Of a stretch of 64,000 nucleotides of DNA, positions 1 through 9,471 are shown in pieces. Position 1 is the first letter of the stretch. The number at the start of each line of letters is the position of its first letter. The position numbers and the translations under genes are program-made. This DNA comes from Flammeovirga sp. OC4 (lineage in GTDB: Bacteria; Bacteroidota; Bacteroidia; Cytophagales; Flammeovirgaceae), in the NCBI RefSeq assembly GCF_000812565.1, contig NZ_JTAM01000003.1, positions 62,001 to 126,000 on the forward strand, written 5' to 3'. A model generated the notes under the pieces. It worked only from the letters and a program-made list of their open reading frames with translations, did not search any database and had not been told where the DNA came from.

Positions 1-436
1 CTTTACATACACCTACGCCTAGCTCAAGCATTTTTTGTCTAAACAGCTCTCTATCTTCTGTCGTATTGATTGCATCAATATCAACACCGATAATCTCTAC
101 ACCGTAATCCTCCCAGATCCCTGCTTCTTGAGCATCAATCGCTAGGTTCAATGCAGTCTGACCACCCATTGTAGGTAGTACCGCATCAATATCATGCTTT
201 TCAAGAATTGTGATAAGAGATTTTTTCTCTAAAGGAAGGAGATAGACGTTATCCGCTGTTACCGGATCCGTCATAATAGTTGCAGGATTAGAGTTGATCA
301 GAGTTACTTCGATACCTTCTTCTCTAAGTGAACGTGCCGCTTGCGTTCCTGAATAATCAAATTCACAAGCTTGTCCAATAATGATTGGACCACTTCCGAT
401 GATAAGTACCGACTTAATGTGCTTCTTTCTAGGCAT
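1..436 (-). CDS. carB: Carbamoyl-phosphate synthase large subunit (N-terminal part, cut by window edge)
   Basis: Translating the minus strand from the ATG at 436 gives 145 codons that run off the window start. The protein begins [18 protein letters not shown] and contains the N-terminal ATP-grasp pre-domain motifs of CarB ([36 protein letters not shown]). CarB makes carbamoyl phosphate from bicarbonate, ammonia from CarA and two ATP, feeding pyrimidine and arginine synthesis in the cytoplasm. The rest of the gene lies outside the window, so completeness cannot be judged. It is divergent from hisF across a 172-bp gap; a TAGTTTTG box on the minus strand (484-477) lies about 40 bp before the start and is a likely promoter. 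Confidence 0.95.
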   Translation of the reverse strand, partial: MPRKKHIKSVLIIGSGPIIIGQACEFDYSGTQAARSLREEGIEVTLINSNPATIMTDPVTADNVYLLPLEKKSLITILEKHDIDAVLPTMGGQTALNLAIDAQEAGIWEDYGVEIIGVDIDAINTTEDRELFRQKMLELGVGVCK

Positions 437-476
437 TTTGCTATCTCGTTTAAAACATGACTTAACACTCGGGGTG

Positions 477-484
477 CAAAACTA
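477..484 (-). promoter_or_regulatory. Probable -7 box of the carB promoter
   Basis: TAGTTTTG on the minus strand fits the Bacteroidota housekeeping -7 consensus TAnnTTTG and lies about 40 bp before the carB ATG. No clear -33 TTG was found at the usual distance. Confidence 0.4.
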
Positions 485-577
485 ATATAGATTTCTTTAA
501 AATCACTATTTAAATAACATTATTATTCGATTAATAAATTAAAGACGTTTTTACTCAGATTTCACAAATTCTTCATC

Positions 578-585
578 TATCTTTG
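578..585 (+). promoter_or_regulatory. Probable -7 box of the hisF promoter
   Basis: TATCTTTG matches TAnnTTTG and lies 24 bp before the hisF ATG, implying a very short leader. The -33 element is weak. Confidence 0.5.
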
Positions 586-608
586 TACTTTTTCTAAAAA
601 TCGCCTAT

Positions 609-1364
609 ATGCTAACAAAACGAATAATTCCTTGCTTGGATATCAAAGATGGCAAGACTGTAAAAGGTGTCAACTTTGTAGAATTAAGAGATGCCGGAGA
701 TCCTGTTGAACTTGCAAAAATATACAGCAATGAAGGAGCAGATGAATTAGTATTTCTTGATATTACAGCTACTGTAGAAAAAAGAAAAACATTGATTGAT
801 CTTGTACAAAGAGTTGCTTCTCAGATCAATATCCCTTTCACTGTTGGAGGAGGAATCTCATCTATTGAAGATGTATCAGCCTTATTAAACGCTGGTGCTG
901 ATAAAGTTTCTATCAACTCTTCCGCTGTAAAAAGACCTGAATTAATCAACGAATTATCGGATGAATTTGGCAGTCAATGTGTGGTGGTTGCCGTAGATAC
1001 GAGGTTTGTTGATGGAGAACACATTGTTCACGTAAGAGGTGGCCGTACTCCTACTGAGTTAAGAACTATTCCTTGGGTACACGAATGCCAAGAAAGAGGT
1101 GCTGGTGAAATTCTTTTAACATCAATGGATCATGATGGCACTAAAAATGGTTTCGCTATCGAACTCACAAAAGAAATCTCACAGTCATTGAATATTCCGG
1201 TTATTGCCTCTGGGGGAGCGGGTGCTGAACCACACTTTATAGACCTGTTTCAACAAGATGCGGCTGATGCGGCTTTGGCTGCTAGTATTTTCCACTTCAA
1301 AGAAATTGGAATACCTCACTTAAAATCACATTTAAGAGAAGAAGGAGTAGAAATAAGATTGTAA
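609..1364 (+). CDS. hisF: Imidazole glycerol phosphate synthase cyclase subunit HisF
   Basis: This 251-residue TIM-barrel protein is the cyclase half of imidazole glycerol phosphate synthase. It uses ammonia from HisH to convert PRFAR into imidazole glycerol phosphate and AICAR in histidine synthesis. The start [11 protein letters not shown], the two catalytic aspartates (Asp11 and Asp130), the phosphate-binding TVGGGI loop and the C-terminal ASGGAG loop are all present, and the length is normal. It stands alone here: no other his gene is in the window, whereas hisF is commonly next to hisA/hisH/hisIE. A -7 box sits 24 bp upstream. Confidence 0.97.
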   Translation: MLTKRIIPCLDIKDGKTVKGVNFVELRDAGDPVELAKIYSNEGADELVFLDITATVEKRKTLIDLVQRVASQINIPFTVGGGISSIEDVSALLNAGADKVSINSSAVKRPELINELSDEFGSQCVVVAVDTRFVDGEHIVHVRGGRTPTELRTIPWVHECQERGAGEILLTSMDHDGTKNGFAIELTKEISQSLNIPVIASGGAGAEPHFIDLFQQDAADAALAASIFHFKEIGIPHLKSHLREEGVEIRL

Positions 1365-1749
1365 TTGATAGTCAGTTCTAGGATGCATATTATTATTAGG
1401 CTTTACCCTAAAAGCTTCTACGAATTTTACGAAGTGAACTTTCTCCTATAATAATAAATACAAGAACATTCTAAAACTAGAGTGTCTATGCACTAGCACT
1501 TTACGATTTTCAAAGTATAAATTAATGAATGAACAATCATCAAATCTTTTGTAAGGATACTTAATATTATTGTTCATTCTATAAAATAATCTTATTTTTG
1601 CAGGCATATTTTACAAAAGCATAATAGATAATATTTTAATAAACTGAATATCAAGCTTCTAATAATTTGTATATTCTTCTATTCTTAAAGATATTTGTAA
1701 AAGCTTTTAGTATGTCATTTGCATAATGAAAAAGATTTAAAATACAGCT
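1365..1749. other. Intergenic stretch before panD
   Basis: This 385-bp AT-rich gap holds the panD promoter (1570-1600) and about 145 bp of untranslated leader. No RNA gene or convincing short reading frame is seen. Confidence 0.5.
1570..1600 (+). promoter_or_regulatory. Probable panD promoter
   Basis: TTG at 1570-1572 and TATTTTTG at 1593-1600 are separated by 20 bp, matching the Bacteroidota -33/-7 arrangement. The start codon is about 150 bp downstream. Confidence 0.45.
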
Positions 1750-2100
1750 ATGTATATAGAAGTTTTAAAGTCAAAAATACACAGAGTTAAGGTTACACAA
1801 GCGGAATTAAACTACGTGGGTAGTATTACTGTGGACCAAGATCTTATGGACGCTGCAAATATTATTGAAGGCGAAAAAGTACAAATCGTAAACAATAATA
1901 ACGGCGAAAGATTTGAGACTTATGTTATCACTGGAGAAAGAGGAAGTGGTACAATTTGCCTAAACGGCGCAGCAGCTAGAAAAGTACAAGTAGGTGATAT
2001 CCTAATTATCATCTCTTATGCTTACATGAAACAGAAAAAAGCAAAAGAATATCGTCCAAAGCTTGTCTTCCCTAATGATGACAACAAATTGGAAGATTAA
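1750..2100 (+). CDS. panD: Aspartate 1-decarboxylase PanD
   Basis: PanD makes beta-alanine from L-aspartate for pantothenate and coenzyme A. The 116-residue proenzyme has the self-cleavage site Gly24-Ser25 in NYVGSITVD; Ser25 becomes the pyruvoyl cofactor. The conserved Lys9, His11 and NGAAAR segment are present, and the length fits the family. The gene appears monocistronic, with its own promoter and a strong terminator at 2124-2168. Confidence 0.97.
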   Translation: MYIEVLKSKIHRVKVTQAELNYVGSITVDQDLMDAANIIEGEKVQIVNNNNGERFETYVITGERGSGTICLNGAAARKVQVGDILIIISYAYMKQKKAKEYRPKLVFPNDDNKLED

Positions 2101-2123
2101 TTTTTAAGATATTAAATAACTAT

Positions 2124-2168
2124 GCCAACTCAATTGAATAAAAACCTTTTGAGTTGGCTCGTTTTTTT
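2124..2168 (+). terminator. Rho-independent terminator after panD
   Basis: A 10-bp stem GCCAACTCAA/TTGAGTTGGC (2124-2133 with 2149-2158) is followed by TCG and eight T. Confidence 0.85.
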
Positions 2169-2195
2169 TGGATACCCCGGTAAACGGAGGACTAT

Positions 2196-3218
2196 ATGAA
2201 ATTACAAGAAATTCTTAAGTATATTTTCTCATTTGTACTCGCAGGGCTATTACTCTGGTATGTTTTAAAAGAGCAAAATATTCAAGAAGTTGCCTCTTCG
2301 TTTGAAGACCTAAATTGGGGAATAGTATTTTCTTCTATTTTGATTTCTTTGACGAGCCACTACATAAGAGGTCTCCGCTGGGGGTTAATGCTAAAACCGC
2401 TTAACTATAAAGCATCAGGGCCTAACTTATTTATGGCCACGATGACTGGATATGCTGGCAATGTGATCATTCCAAGATTTGGTGAATTTTTCAGATGTGG
2501 AATACTTCAAAAACTTACAAAAATTCCAGCAAAAACATCTTTTGGAGCAGTAGTAGCTGAGAGAGCAATAGATCTTGTCATTTTTATTATTTTATTCTCA
2601 ATCGCTTTTTTTAGTCAGTTTGAGAAATTAGAAAGCATGATACTCCCCCATGTCACCCAAAACGAAGCCGCACTCAAAGATAAAATCTATGTACTTATTC
2701 TTGTTGGTATCATTGGGATTGCCATTTTAGGTGTTTTATTCAAAATACGAAAAAGACTTTTAAAGACTCCTTTATTCAGAAAATTCTATAGTTTCATTCA
2801 TGGGATTTTAGAAGGAATGGCAGGTGTTTTCAAGCTTCGCAGCAGAGACTTAGCAACCTACCTCCTTTATACCGTACTAATTTGGATTACTTATTTTTAT
2901 ATGTGTTATGTTCTTTTCTTTGCTATAGAAGGAACATCTCATTTATCTACAATGGTAGGTTTTGTCATGATGATGATGGGAGGACTTGGAATGGTTTTAC
3001 CTACACCTGGAGGTACTGGTTCATACCATTTCTTTGCAACACAGACTCTTTTAATTTATGGTGTTACGGAAACCAATGCTATCGCATTTGCGTTACTGAT
3101 GCATACTTCACAAACCATTTCTGTACTTACTATAGGAGGAATAAGCACATTGATTGCCAACTTGAAGAAAACACCAGAGAACATCGAACAAACGGAGAAA
3201 AATGGAATCAAAACATAA
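2196..3218 (+). CDS. Lysylphosphatidylglycerol synthase TM / UPF0104 family membrane protein
   Basis: This 340-residue polytopic inner-membrane protein has about eight hydrophobic segments and the hallmarks of the YbhN/AglD (lysylphosphatidylglycerol synthase TM region) family: an early RGLRW motif, GNVIIPRFGEFFR and a C-terminal PTPGGTGSYHF. It lacks the MprF synthase domain, so lysine transfer to lipid is not indicated; family members are usually thought to move or bind lipids. A strong GGAGG lies 7 bp before the ATG. Its last 17 bp overlap rfaE2, suggesting translational coupling. A paralogue is at 8040-9116. The substrate is unknown. Confidence 0.85.
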   Translation: MKLQEILKYIFSFVLAGLLLWYVLKEQNIQEVASSFEDLNWGIVFSSILISLTSHYIRGLRWGLMLKPLNYKASGPNLFMATMTGYAGNVIIPRFGEFFRCGILQKLTKIPAKTSFGAVVAERAIDLVIFIILFSIAFFSQFEKLESMILPHVTQNEAALKDKIYVLILVGIIGIAILGVLFKIRKRLLKTPLFRKFYSFIHGILEGMAGVFKLRSRDLATYLLYTVLIWITYFYMCYVLFFAIEGTSHLSTMVGFVMMMMGGLGMVLPTPGGTGSYHFFATQTLLIYGVTETNAIAFALLMHTSQTISVLTIGGISTLIANLKKTPENIEQTEKNGIKT

Positions 3219-3687
3219 AATTGTTGACCTTGACAAAGGTCTTGAAATAAGAGCAGAGTGGAAAAAAAACAACGAAACTGTAGTATTTACAAATGGTTGT
3301 TTTGACATTGTACATTTGGGTCATGTTGATTATTTAGAACAAGCTCGAGCTCAAGGATCGAAAATGATTTTAGGGTTAAATACGGATAGTTCTGTCAAAA
3401 AATTAAAAGGTGAAGAAAGACCTATTAATAACGAATACGCAAGAGCACGCTTATTAGCGGCGTTTGAATTTATCGACATGGTAATTCTTTTTGGAGATGA
3501 CACACCAATTAACCTTATCAATGAGTTAATGCCAGATGTATTAGTAAAAGGAGCTGATTATACTGTTGAAAACATTGTTGGGGCCAAAGAAGTTATGGCT
3601 AATGGTGGTGAAGTGAAGACCATCACTTTAGTAGAAGGTTTTTCAACAACATCTATTATCAATAAAATCAGAAAAGTTGGATTATAA
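3202..3687 (+). CDS. rfaE2: D-glycero-beta-D-manno-heptose 1-phosphate adenylyltransferase RfaE2
   Basis: This 161-residue nucleotidyltransferase corresponds to the C-terminal half of HldE and makes ADP-heptose for lipopolysaccharide core synthesis. The cytidylyltransferase-like fold is marked by FTNGCFDIVHLGHVDYL (HxGH type), NTDSSVKKLKGEERPI, VKGADY and the C-terminal STTSIINKI. It is a stand-alone transferase without the kinase half, as is common in Bacteroidota. The ATG lies inside the end of the upstream membrane protein gene, giving a 17-bp overlap, so the two are likely co-translated. Confidence 0.93.
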   Translation: MESKHKIVDLDKGLEIRAEWKKNNETVVFTNGCFDIVHLGHVDYLEQARAQGSKMILGLNTDSSVKKLKGEERPINNEYARARLLAAFEFIDMVILFGDDTPINLINELMPDVLVKGADYTVENIVGAKEVMANGGEVKTITLVEGFSTTSIINKIRKVGL

Positions 3688-3910
3688 GGCCATGCCAATA
3701 TTGGGCAAAAATTGGATTATTTAGTATAGTCTCATAAATCAAACACCCCTCATAAAAAGACATTTTCCATAACAAACTTGATTTTTTTCAATACTACAAC
3801 GAATAGTTGTGTACATTCAAGATTTTAAGAGATTTCAAGAATATTCCTTTGAATTTGGTGTCTTTAACCTTGCATTTCATCTCACAAGTCCATAAATTAT
3901 TAATAGAAGT

Positions 3911-4219
3911 ATGATTATTGAAAATCCGATCTCAATAACTGATCGTGCAGCAGAAGAAATAAAAAATATATTAACCCAGAAAAAAGTTCCTGAGGGCTAC
4001 TTTCTTAGAATTGGAGTAAAAGGCGGAGGAGGATGCGGCGGAGCTGCCTTTACTTTAGGATTTGATAAAGAAAAAGAAACTGATATGTCTTACACTACAA
4101 AAGGAATTTCAGTCGTCATTGAAAAACGTCAGATGATGTTTTTAATTGATTTAGAAGTAGACTTTGAAGACCGTAGAGACGAAAGAGGTTTTGTTTTCAA
4201 CAAGAAAAACACTCAGTAG
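3911..4219 (+). CDS. HesB/IscA-like iron-sulfur protein lacking the C-terminal CxC
   Basis: The 102-residue protein has the HesB/IscA fold signature: ITDRAAEEIKNIL at the start, LRIGVKGGGGCGG with Cys42 where A-type carriers have their first cluster cysteine, and IDLEVDFEDRRDERGFVFN near the end. The canonical C-terminal GCGCG that supplies two more cysteines is missing, because the protein stops at NKKNTQ. It may still bind iron or a cluster as an oligomer, or have another role. It is 25 bp upstream of the S41 protease gene, so the two may be cotranscribed. Confidence 0.8.
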   Translation: MIIENPISITDRAAEEIKNILTQKKVPEGYFLRIGVKGGGGCGGAAFTLGFDKEKETDMSYTTKGISVVIEKRQMMFLIDLEVDFEDRRDERGFVFNKKNTQ

Positions 4220-4244
4220 CTTTTTTACAGATGTTTAAACCAAG

Positions 4245-5903
4245 ATGACAGAAGAAAAATCAACAAAAGAATACGGCGTAAAAGCATGGATACCTCTTAT
4301 TGTAGGCTTATCCATTGGACTTGGTGTGATAATAGGTACACATCTCAGGGCCCCCAGCCCAGACAGTCAACGTATGGCAGTTGATTCTAATGCTTCCAAA
4401 TTTGAACGTCTTCTTAATTATGTTGACAAGTACTACGTTGACAGTGTTGATGTTGATCAACTTACACAAAAAGCCATTGATCATATTTTAGACGATCTAG
4501 ATCCACACACGGTCTATGTACCTCCTACCGAAGCTGATATTATGGCTTCTCGACTGGATGATGGATTTGATGGTGTGGGTATTGAATTTAGAGTCATTGA
4601 TGACACTTTAAAAGTAATCTCTTTAATGCCAGGAGGCCCTTCTATCAAAACAGGCATTCGAGCAGGGGATAAGATCATTACGGTAAATGGAGATACCATA
4701 GCAGGCCTAAACCTGACCAATTCTCAGATTGTGAAAAAATTGAGAGGTAAAAAAGGCACCACTGTAAAAGTAGATATTAAAAGAAGAAGAGAACCCGATT
4801 TGTTATCTTTTTCAATTACAAGAGCCAAAGTCCCTACACCTTCTGTTGAATCGAGTTATATGATTGATGAAGCAACAGGTTACATCAAAATCTCTCGATT
4901 TGCCACAAAAACATATGATGAGTTTCATAATGCATTATTAAATCTAAAATCAGATGGAATGGAAAACCTCGTGCTTGATTTAAGAGATAATGGTGGCGGA
5001 TTTTTAGGACAGGCTGTAAAAATAGCTGATGACCTTCTCCCAAAAGATGACTTAATCGTTTACACAGAAGGAAAAGGGAATGAATTCAGTGAAAAAGAAT
5101 ATAGTATTAGGCCTGCTGATTTCACCGGACCTATCGTTGTTTTGGTCAATGAAAGAAGTGCTTCAGCTTCTGAAATTGTGACAGGGGCTTTACAAGATCA
5201 CGATAGAGCGGTTGTAGTGGGGAGAAGAACTTATGGAAAAGGGTTAGTACAAAGGCAAATCAGGCTAAAAGACAACTCCCTATTAAGACTTACAATATCA
5301 AGGTATTTTACTCCGAGTGGTAGGAGCATCCAAAAACCGTATGGTGATGGAATTTCCTACGACAACGATATCAATGAAAGATACGAAAGTGGAGAACTTT
5401 TCTTCAAAGACAGTATAAAATTGGACGAAATGCCTCAATTCAAAACCGATAATAACAGAATTGTTTATGGTGGTGGTGGCATTATTCCCGACAACTTTGT
5501 ACCTTTAGATACAACATCTTTAGGCATCTATTACTATACCTTAGAGCATACTGATTTGCTAAGAGATTTTGCGTTGAACTATGCCAACGATCATTATATC
5601 AATCTTCAAGAACATGGTTTAACACATTTCATCAATAATTTTGAAAATGACACCTCAATCATCACTCAACTTGAAAAGTTCTCAGAGATGAATGGTGTGT
5701 TAAGAAAATTCGAGCATCGTAATTCAGATCAAATTGATGAGGAATTAGTGCATAGAATCAAAGTTACAATAGCAAGAGCACTCTGGGGAGATGAAGGATA
5801 CTATCAGGTTCTTAATACAAAAGATCCTATGGTAAAAGAAGCAAAAAAGATCATACAGCAAGGAGTGGCTACCGAAGCCAAAGACCCAAAAGTCAAAGGC
5901 TGA
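4245..5903 (+). CDS. S41 family C-terminal processing peptidase
   Basis: A tail-specific serine protease of 552 residues. An N-terminal membrane anchor (about residues 13-30) puts the rest in the periplasm. A PDZ domain (about 100-175, with GVGIEFRVIDD and GIRAGDKIITVNG) precedes the S41 catalytic domain. The nucleophile is Ser307 (NERSASASE) and the general base Lys332 (TYGKGLVQ), exactly 25 residues apart as in Tsp/CtpA. About 170 residues follow the catalytic core, a Bacteroidota-type extension of unknown role. Such proteases trim C-terminal tails of envelope proteins. The substrate here is unknown. Confidence 0.93.
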   Translation: MTEEKSTKEYGVKAWIPLIVGLSIGLGVIIGTHLRAPSPDSQRMAVDSNASKFERLLNYVDKYYVDSVDVDQLTQKAIDHILDDLDPHTVYVPPTEADIMASRLDDGFDGVGIEFRVIDDTLKVISLMPGGPSIKTGIRAGDKIITVNGDTIAGLNLTNSQIVKKLRGKKGTTVKVDIKRRREPDLLSFSITRAKVPTPSVESSYMIDEATGYIKISRFATKTYDEFHNALLNLKSDGMENLVLDLRDNGGGFLGQAVKIADDLLPKDDLIVYTEGKGNEFSEKEYSIRPADFTGPIVVLVNERSASASEIVTGALQDHDRAVVVGRRTYGKGLVQRQIRLKDNSLLRLTISRYFTPSGRSIQKPYGDGISYDNDINERYESGELFFKDSIKLDEMPQFKTDNNRIVYGGGGIIPDNFVPLDTTSLGIYYYTLEHTDLLRDFALNYANDHYINLQEHGLTHFINNFENDTSIITQLEKFSEMNGVLRKFEHRNSDQIDEELVHRIKVTIARALWGDEGYYQVLNTKDPMVKEAKKIIQQGVATEAKDPKVKG

Positions 5904-5948
5904 AAGTAATCAATTCAATACCCCAAATTTACTACTCTAGTTATACTT

Positions 5949-7898
5949 ATGAAGCTAAAACAAATCAAATTACTCTCCAATCAAGACGCTCAAACTAGTG
6001 TATTCCTCTCCTCTAAAATTGGAGAAGGACAAAACTTCAAGGAAAGTCTTGATCTGTTTTTTGATGCGTATTCAACAATACTTAACCCTTTTAATGTTTC
6101 TATTTTCTTTAAAAAAGAGGAACATCATGTTGAATTAAATCCTCCATTTATCAGAAACCTTGGATTAGCTTATATCTACACCAATCACACTTACTACCCT
6201 CCTCATGTTTATCTAATCGAAAATTTCTTAAAACTAGATCAAGTATATCATATTTTCGAAAAAGGGGACAAATCATTTTACATCTCTAAACTTGAGGAAC
6301 AAGGTATTTTGGTGATTCAGTCTGAAAAGACCAATTTTGGTTTTGATAATATCAATGGATTTAATACGATTATCAATCTACTTTCTAAATGCGTTATCAA
6401 TTCTTTGAAATTAGAAAGGTTAAAAACTTTTTCTACATCAAAGCACAATACACAAAGCCCCTACCCTACATTTAGGTTTGATAAAGAAGCAAACATTCTA
6501 TTTTTAAATCATTCTGCAAAAAAGATCATCGCACATTTTGAAGAACTAAAATGGGTTTATGCTGATATGTTTAAAGAATGTTTATCAGCTTATCAAACCA
6601 AAGAATACGAACAAATCATATTAGGTACGCCATACTCTATAACGATCAAACCAATACCTGATCAAGATGTAGTGTACGTCTATGCCATAGATATTTCTAC
6701 TCGAAAAAACATAGAAAATAAACTAAAGGAAGAGAAAGAAAAAGCAGAAAAGTCAGCTCAGCAAAAGATGGAGTTTTTATCCACCATGAGCCATGAAATT
6801 AGAACACCAATGAATTCAATTATTGGTTCTATCAACTTATTGATTGATACTCAACTCAACCCTTATCAATCGAAAAAGTTGGAAATGATGCGATTTGCTG
6901 CTGATAACTTACTTCGCTTAATCAATGAAATATTAGATTTCAATAAATTGGAGGCGAACAAGGTAAGTTTAGAAAAAATTCGTTTTTCGATTCCTGATAC
7001 AATGGAGCATTTGTTTATGATGTATGCTCTTCAAGCAGAAAATAAAAATATTGGTTATCAACTCAAAGCCTCTACACTACCCGTTAATTTCGTAATGGGT
7101 GACCCTACACGTCTATCTCAAATCCTATTAAATTTAATCTCCAATGCCATAAAGTTTACAGAGGAAGGAGCCGTTTCTTTTGATGTTGAATGCACTTATC
7201 AAGACGAAAAGTCGATTGTGTATCAATTTATCATTAAAGACTCAGGTATAGGCATTTCACAAGATCGAATTGATTCCATATTTGAAGCTTTTACTCAGGC
7301 AGATACAAGTACAACTAGAAAGTTTGGTGGTACTGGTCTTGGTTTAAATATTACTAAAAAAATAGTAGACCTTTTGGATGGACAATTAATTCTAGAAAGT
7401 AAAGAAGGAGAAGGTTCGACCTTTAAAGTGAGTCTTCCCTTTACTATTGCTGAAAACCAGGAGGCGGACAAAAAGAAAGATAATTTTCAAATTGTAGAAG
7501 GTAACTTAAAAGGGAAAAAAGTACTGTTGGTAGATGATAATGAGTTCAATATTCTCATTGCTTCGGAATTTCTTAACCGATGGGAAGCAGAGTACATTAC
7601 CGCAAAAAATGGTGAGGATGCAATCATTAAATTACACGAAGAAGATAAGACTGTTGACATCATTTTAATGGACCTTCAGATGCCCGTGATGAACGGCTAT
7701 GAAGCAACAAAAATTATTCGTGAAAAACGAGATGATTACTACCAAGACTTACCTATTGTTGCTTTGAGTGCTGATGTGGCCAGTGAAAATATTACTGAAA
7801 TTGAAAGAAAAGGCTTTAACGGTTTCGCTTCTAAGCCCTTCGACCCTGAAACACTTCTAACGAAATTGCTCTCCCTAATTGAAAAAAAATCTTATTAA
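5949..7898 (+). CDS. Soluble hybrid sensor histidine kinase
   Basis: This 649-residue kinase starts with about 260 residues without clear similarity and no membrane segment or signal peptide, so the sensor is probably cytoplasmic. A coiled coil leads to HisKA, with the phospho-acceptor His282 in STMSHEIRTPMN. HATPase_c follows, with the N box (LNLISNAIKF), DSGIGIS and the GGTGLGLN loop. A receiver domain ends the protein, with Asp575 in LMDLQMPVMNG and a matching DDNEFN acidic pocket. No output domain or response regulator gene is adjacent, so the phosphoryl group probably passes to an Hpt protein elsewhere. It starts 45 bp after the S41 gene. Confidence 0.93.
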   Translation: MKLKQIKLLSNQDAQTSVFLSSKIGEGQNFKESLDLFFDAYSTILNPFNVSIFFKKEEHHVELNPPFIRNLGLAYIYTNHTYYPPHVYLIENFLKLDQVYHIFEKGDKSFYISKLEEQGILVIQSEKTNFGFDNINGFNTIINLLSKCVINSLKLERLKTFSTSKHNTQSPYPTFRFDKEANILFLNHSAKKIIAHFEELKWVYADMFKECLSAYQTKEYEQIILGTPYSITIKPIPDQDVVYVYAIDISTRKNIENKLKEEKEKAEKSAQQKMEFLSTMSHEIRTPMNSIIGSINLLIDTQLNPYQSKKLEMMRFAADNLLRLINEILDFNKLEANKVSLEKIRFSIPDTMEHLFMMYALQAENKNIGYQLKASTLPVNFVMGDPTRLSQILLNLISNAIKFTEEGAVSFDVECTYQDEKSIVYQFIIKDSGIGISQDRIDSIFEAFTQADTSTTRKFGGTGLGLNITKKIVDLLDGQLILESKEGEGSTFKVSLPFTIAENQEADKKKDNFQIVEGNLKGKKVLLVDDNEFNILIASEFLNRWEAEYITAKNGEDAIIKLHEEDKTVDIILMDLQMPVMNGYEATKIIREKRDDYYQDLPIVALSADVASENITEIERKGFNGFASKPFDPETLLTKLLSLIEKKSY

Positions 7899-7944
7899 AA
7901 GATTAAAAAAAGGTTACATCATAAGTGATTCTCAGATTAAAAAG

Positions 7945-7952
7945 TATTTTTG
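7945..7952 (+). promoter_or_regulatory. Probable -7 box before the second UPF0104 gene
   Basis: TATTTTTG fits TAnnTTTG. It overlaps an in-frame TTG at 7950, which argues that translation begins at the ATG at 8040 and not at that TTG. Confidence 0.4.
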
Positions 7953-8039
7953 TGTGTTGACTTCGTCAAATTTATGTGTGTATTCGATTCAAGTCATCAA
8001 AACTTCGATTTTTTTAAAATAAAAGGAGAAACAAACACT

Positions 8040-9116
8040 ATGGATACCCAGCAGCAAAAAATGCTTAAAAATCTTAGTCCAACTAGGATGGTATTGCCTA
8101 TTTTGGTAGGTCTAGGGGTTTTATTTTACATGATACTTACTGATGACAACATTAATTGGAATGTCATTAAAAAAAGCTTATCACAAATGGACCTTTGGTG
8201 GGTGATTGCCTCATTTGTGGTATTATTTGCTAGAGATTTTGGGTATATGTCTCGAATCAGAACTTTAACTGACAACAAGTTAAACTGGAATTCAAGCTTC
8301 TTTGTGATTATGTTATGGGAATTTGCTTCAGCAGTAACTCCCTCCGTAGTTGGTGGTACCACTGTAGCTGTATTCATCATGAACAAAGAAAAAATCCCTT
8401 TCGGTAAAGCCCTAAGCTTTGTGATGCTAACTGCAATTTTAGATAATTTATTTTTTGTTTTTGCATCTCTGTTAGTAATAGCACTTTTTCCCGGCAGTAT
8501 ATTTCCTGCCAATAATTACACCACTGAAATTTTAGGTTTTACATTAGGATTAAAGCAAATATTCGTAGTCAGTGTTTCATTGATCGCTTTATATACAATA
8601 TTCATGGCTTGGGGACTTTTCATTGGTCCAAAATCTTTTAAAAGGTTCCTTTGGAAGCTAACCTCAACAAGATTCACCAAGAGATGGAGACGTGATGCGG
8701 TTAGAAGTGGTAATGAGATGATTGTTGCCTCCAGAGAACTGAGAGGTCATCCCTTCAGTTACTGGACTAAAGTGGTTGTTTCAACGATATTTATTTGGTC
8801 AGCAAGATACGCAATGCTAAATTGTTTAATCAATGCTTTCTTACATATTGACTTAATGGGCATGACACATCAAAGCTTCTTAGATCAATGCCTAATTTTT
8901 GGAAGGCAAGTCATCATGTGGATTGTAATGCTTATATCTCCCACTCCTGGTAGTGCTGGGACTGCGGAATTTTTCTTTGGAGAGTTTTTTAAAGAGTTTT
9001 TCAAAGACAGTGGAATTGTGCTGATTGTTGCTCTTTTTTGGAGATTATTCACCTACTACGCTTACTTGGCTATTGGTTCAATTGTATTACCTCGATGGAT
9101 TACTAAAAGGTTTTAA
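8040..9116 (+). CDS. Lysylphosphatidylglycerol synthase TM / UPF0104 family membrane protein (second copy)
   Basis: This polytopic membrane protein of 358 residues starts MDTQQQKMLKNLSP. It has about eight hydrophobic segments and the same family marks as the protein at 2196-3218: a loop near FASAVTPSVVGGTT and the C-terminal LISPTPGSAGTAEFFF, which matches PTPGGTG. The reading frame is open to a TTG at 7950, but the ATG at 8040 is preceded by AAGGAG and the region upstream carries a promoter-like box. Probable role in lipid binding or translocation. Cargo unknown. Confidence 0.82.
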   Translation: MDTQQQKMLKNLSPTRMVLPILVGLGVLFYMILTDDNINWNVIKKSLSQMDLWWVIASFVVLFARDFGYMSRIRTLTDNKLNWNSSFFVIMLWEFASAVTPSVVGGTTVAVFIMNKEKIPFGKALSFVMLTAILDNLFFVFASLLVIALFPGSIFPANNYTTEILGFTLGLKQIFVVSVSLIALYTIFMAWGLFIGPKSFKRFLWKLTSTRFTKRWRRDAVRSGNEMIVASRELRGHPFSYWTKVVVSTIFIWSARYAMLNCLINAFLHIDLMGMTHQSFLDQCLIFGRQVIMWIVMLISPTPGSAGTAEFFFGEFFKEFFKDSGIVLIVALFWRLFTYYAYLAIGSIVLPRWITKRF

Positions 9117-9175
9117 ATTTGATTTAACGTTATCTATATAGATTTACTTCTAGGGATTTCAATGACTAGAAAACG

Positions 9176-9209
9176 AAAAAGTGGAACTGAAAACGGTTCC
9201 ACTTTTTTT
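9176..9209 (+). terminator. Rho-independent terminator
   Basis: GTGGAAC (9181-9187) pairs with GTTCCAC (9196-9202), extended by A5 before and T7 after. It closes the gene ending at 9116. Confidence 0.85.
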
Positions 9210-9471
9210 AATTAATGATAATGATAAAAAAAATTAGGTCTAACGGGAAATAGTCTCTGCTAAGTGTTTATCAAAATTATTTCTTTTATAATAGAAGAAC
9301 AACTCTCTTTTGTAGGTACACTACTCAAGTAACTTTTGGACTAAAAAAGAACAAAACCATTAGAAATCAGTTTATAAACAAAAAATTCACTTTCATTTCA
9401 GAAATACTTTATCGTAAAATTTACTTTCTAGTAACATTCTTACGAAATTTGTACCCCGAACTTGAGATAGA
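9210..9471. other. Intergenic region before ygiQ
   Basis: Together with the terminator this is a 355-bp gap. The rest is AT-rich leader or promoter DNA for the YgiQ-type gene; no other feature is seen. Confidence 0.4.

Noticed and set aside
2882-3250. 122-codon frame in the +2 register inside the UPF0104 gene
   Set aside because: Cys/Tyr-rich shadow of a membrane protein gene.
7950-8039. Upstream extension of the second UPF0104 gene from a TTG codon
   Set aside because: The TTG lies in a probable -7 box, and the ATG at 8040 has AAGGAG and gives a normal N-terminus.
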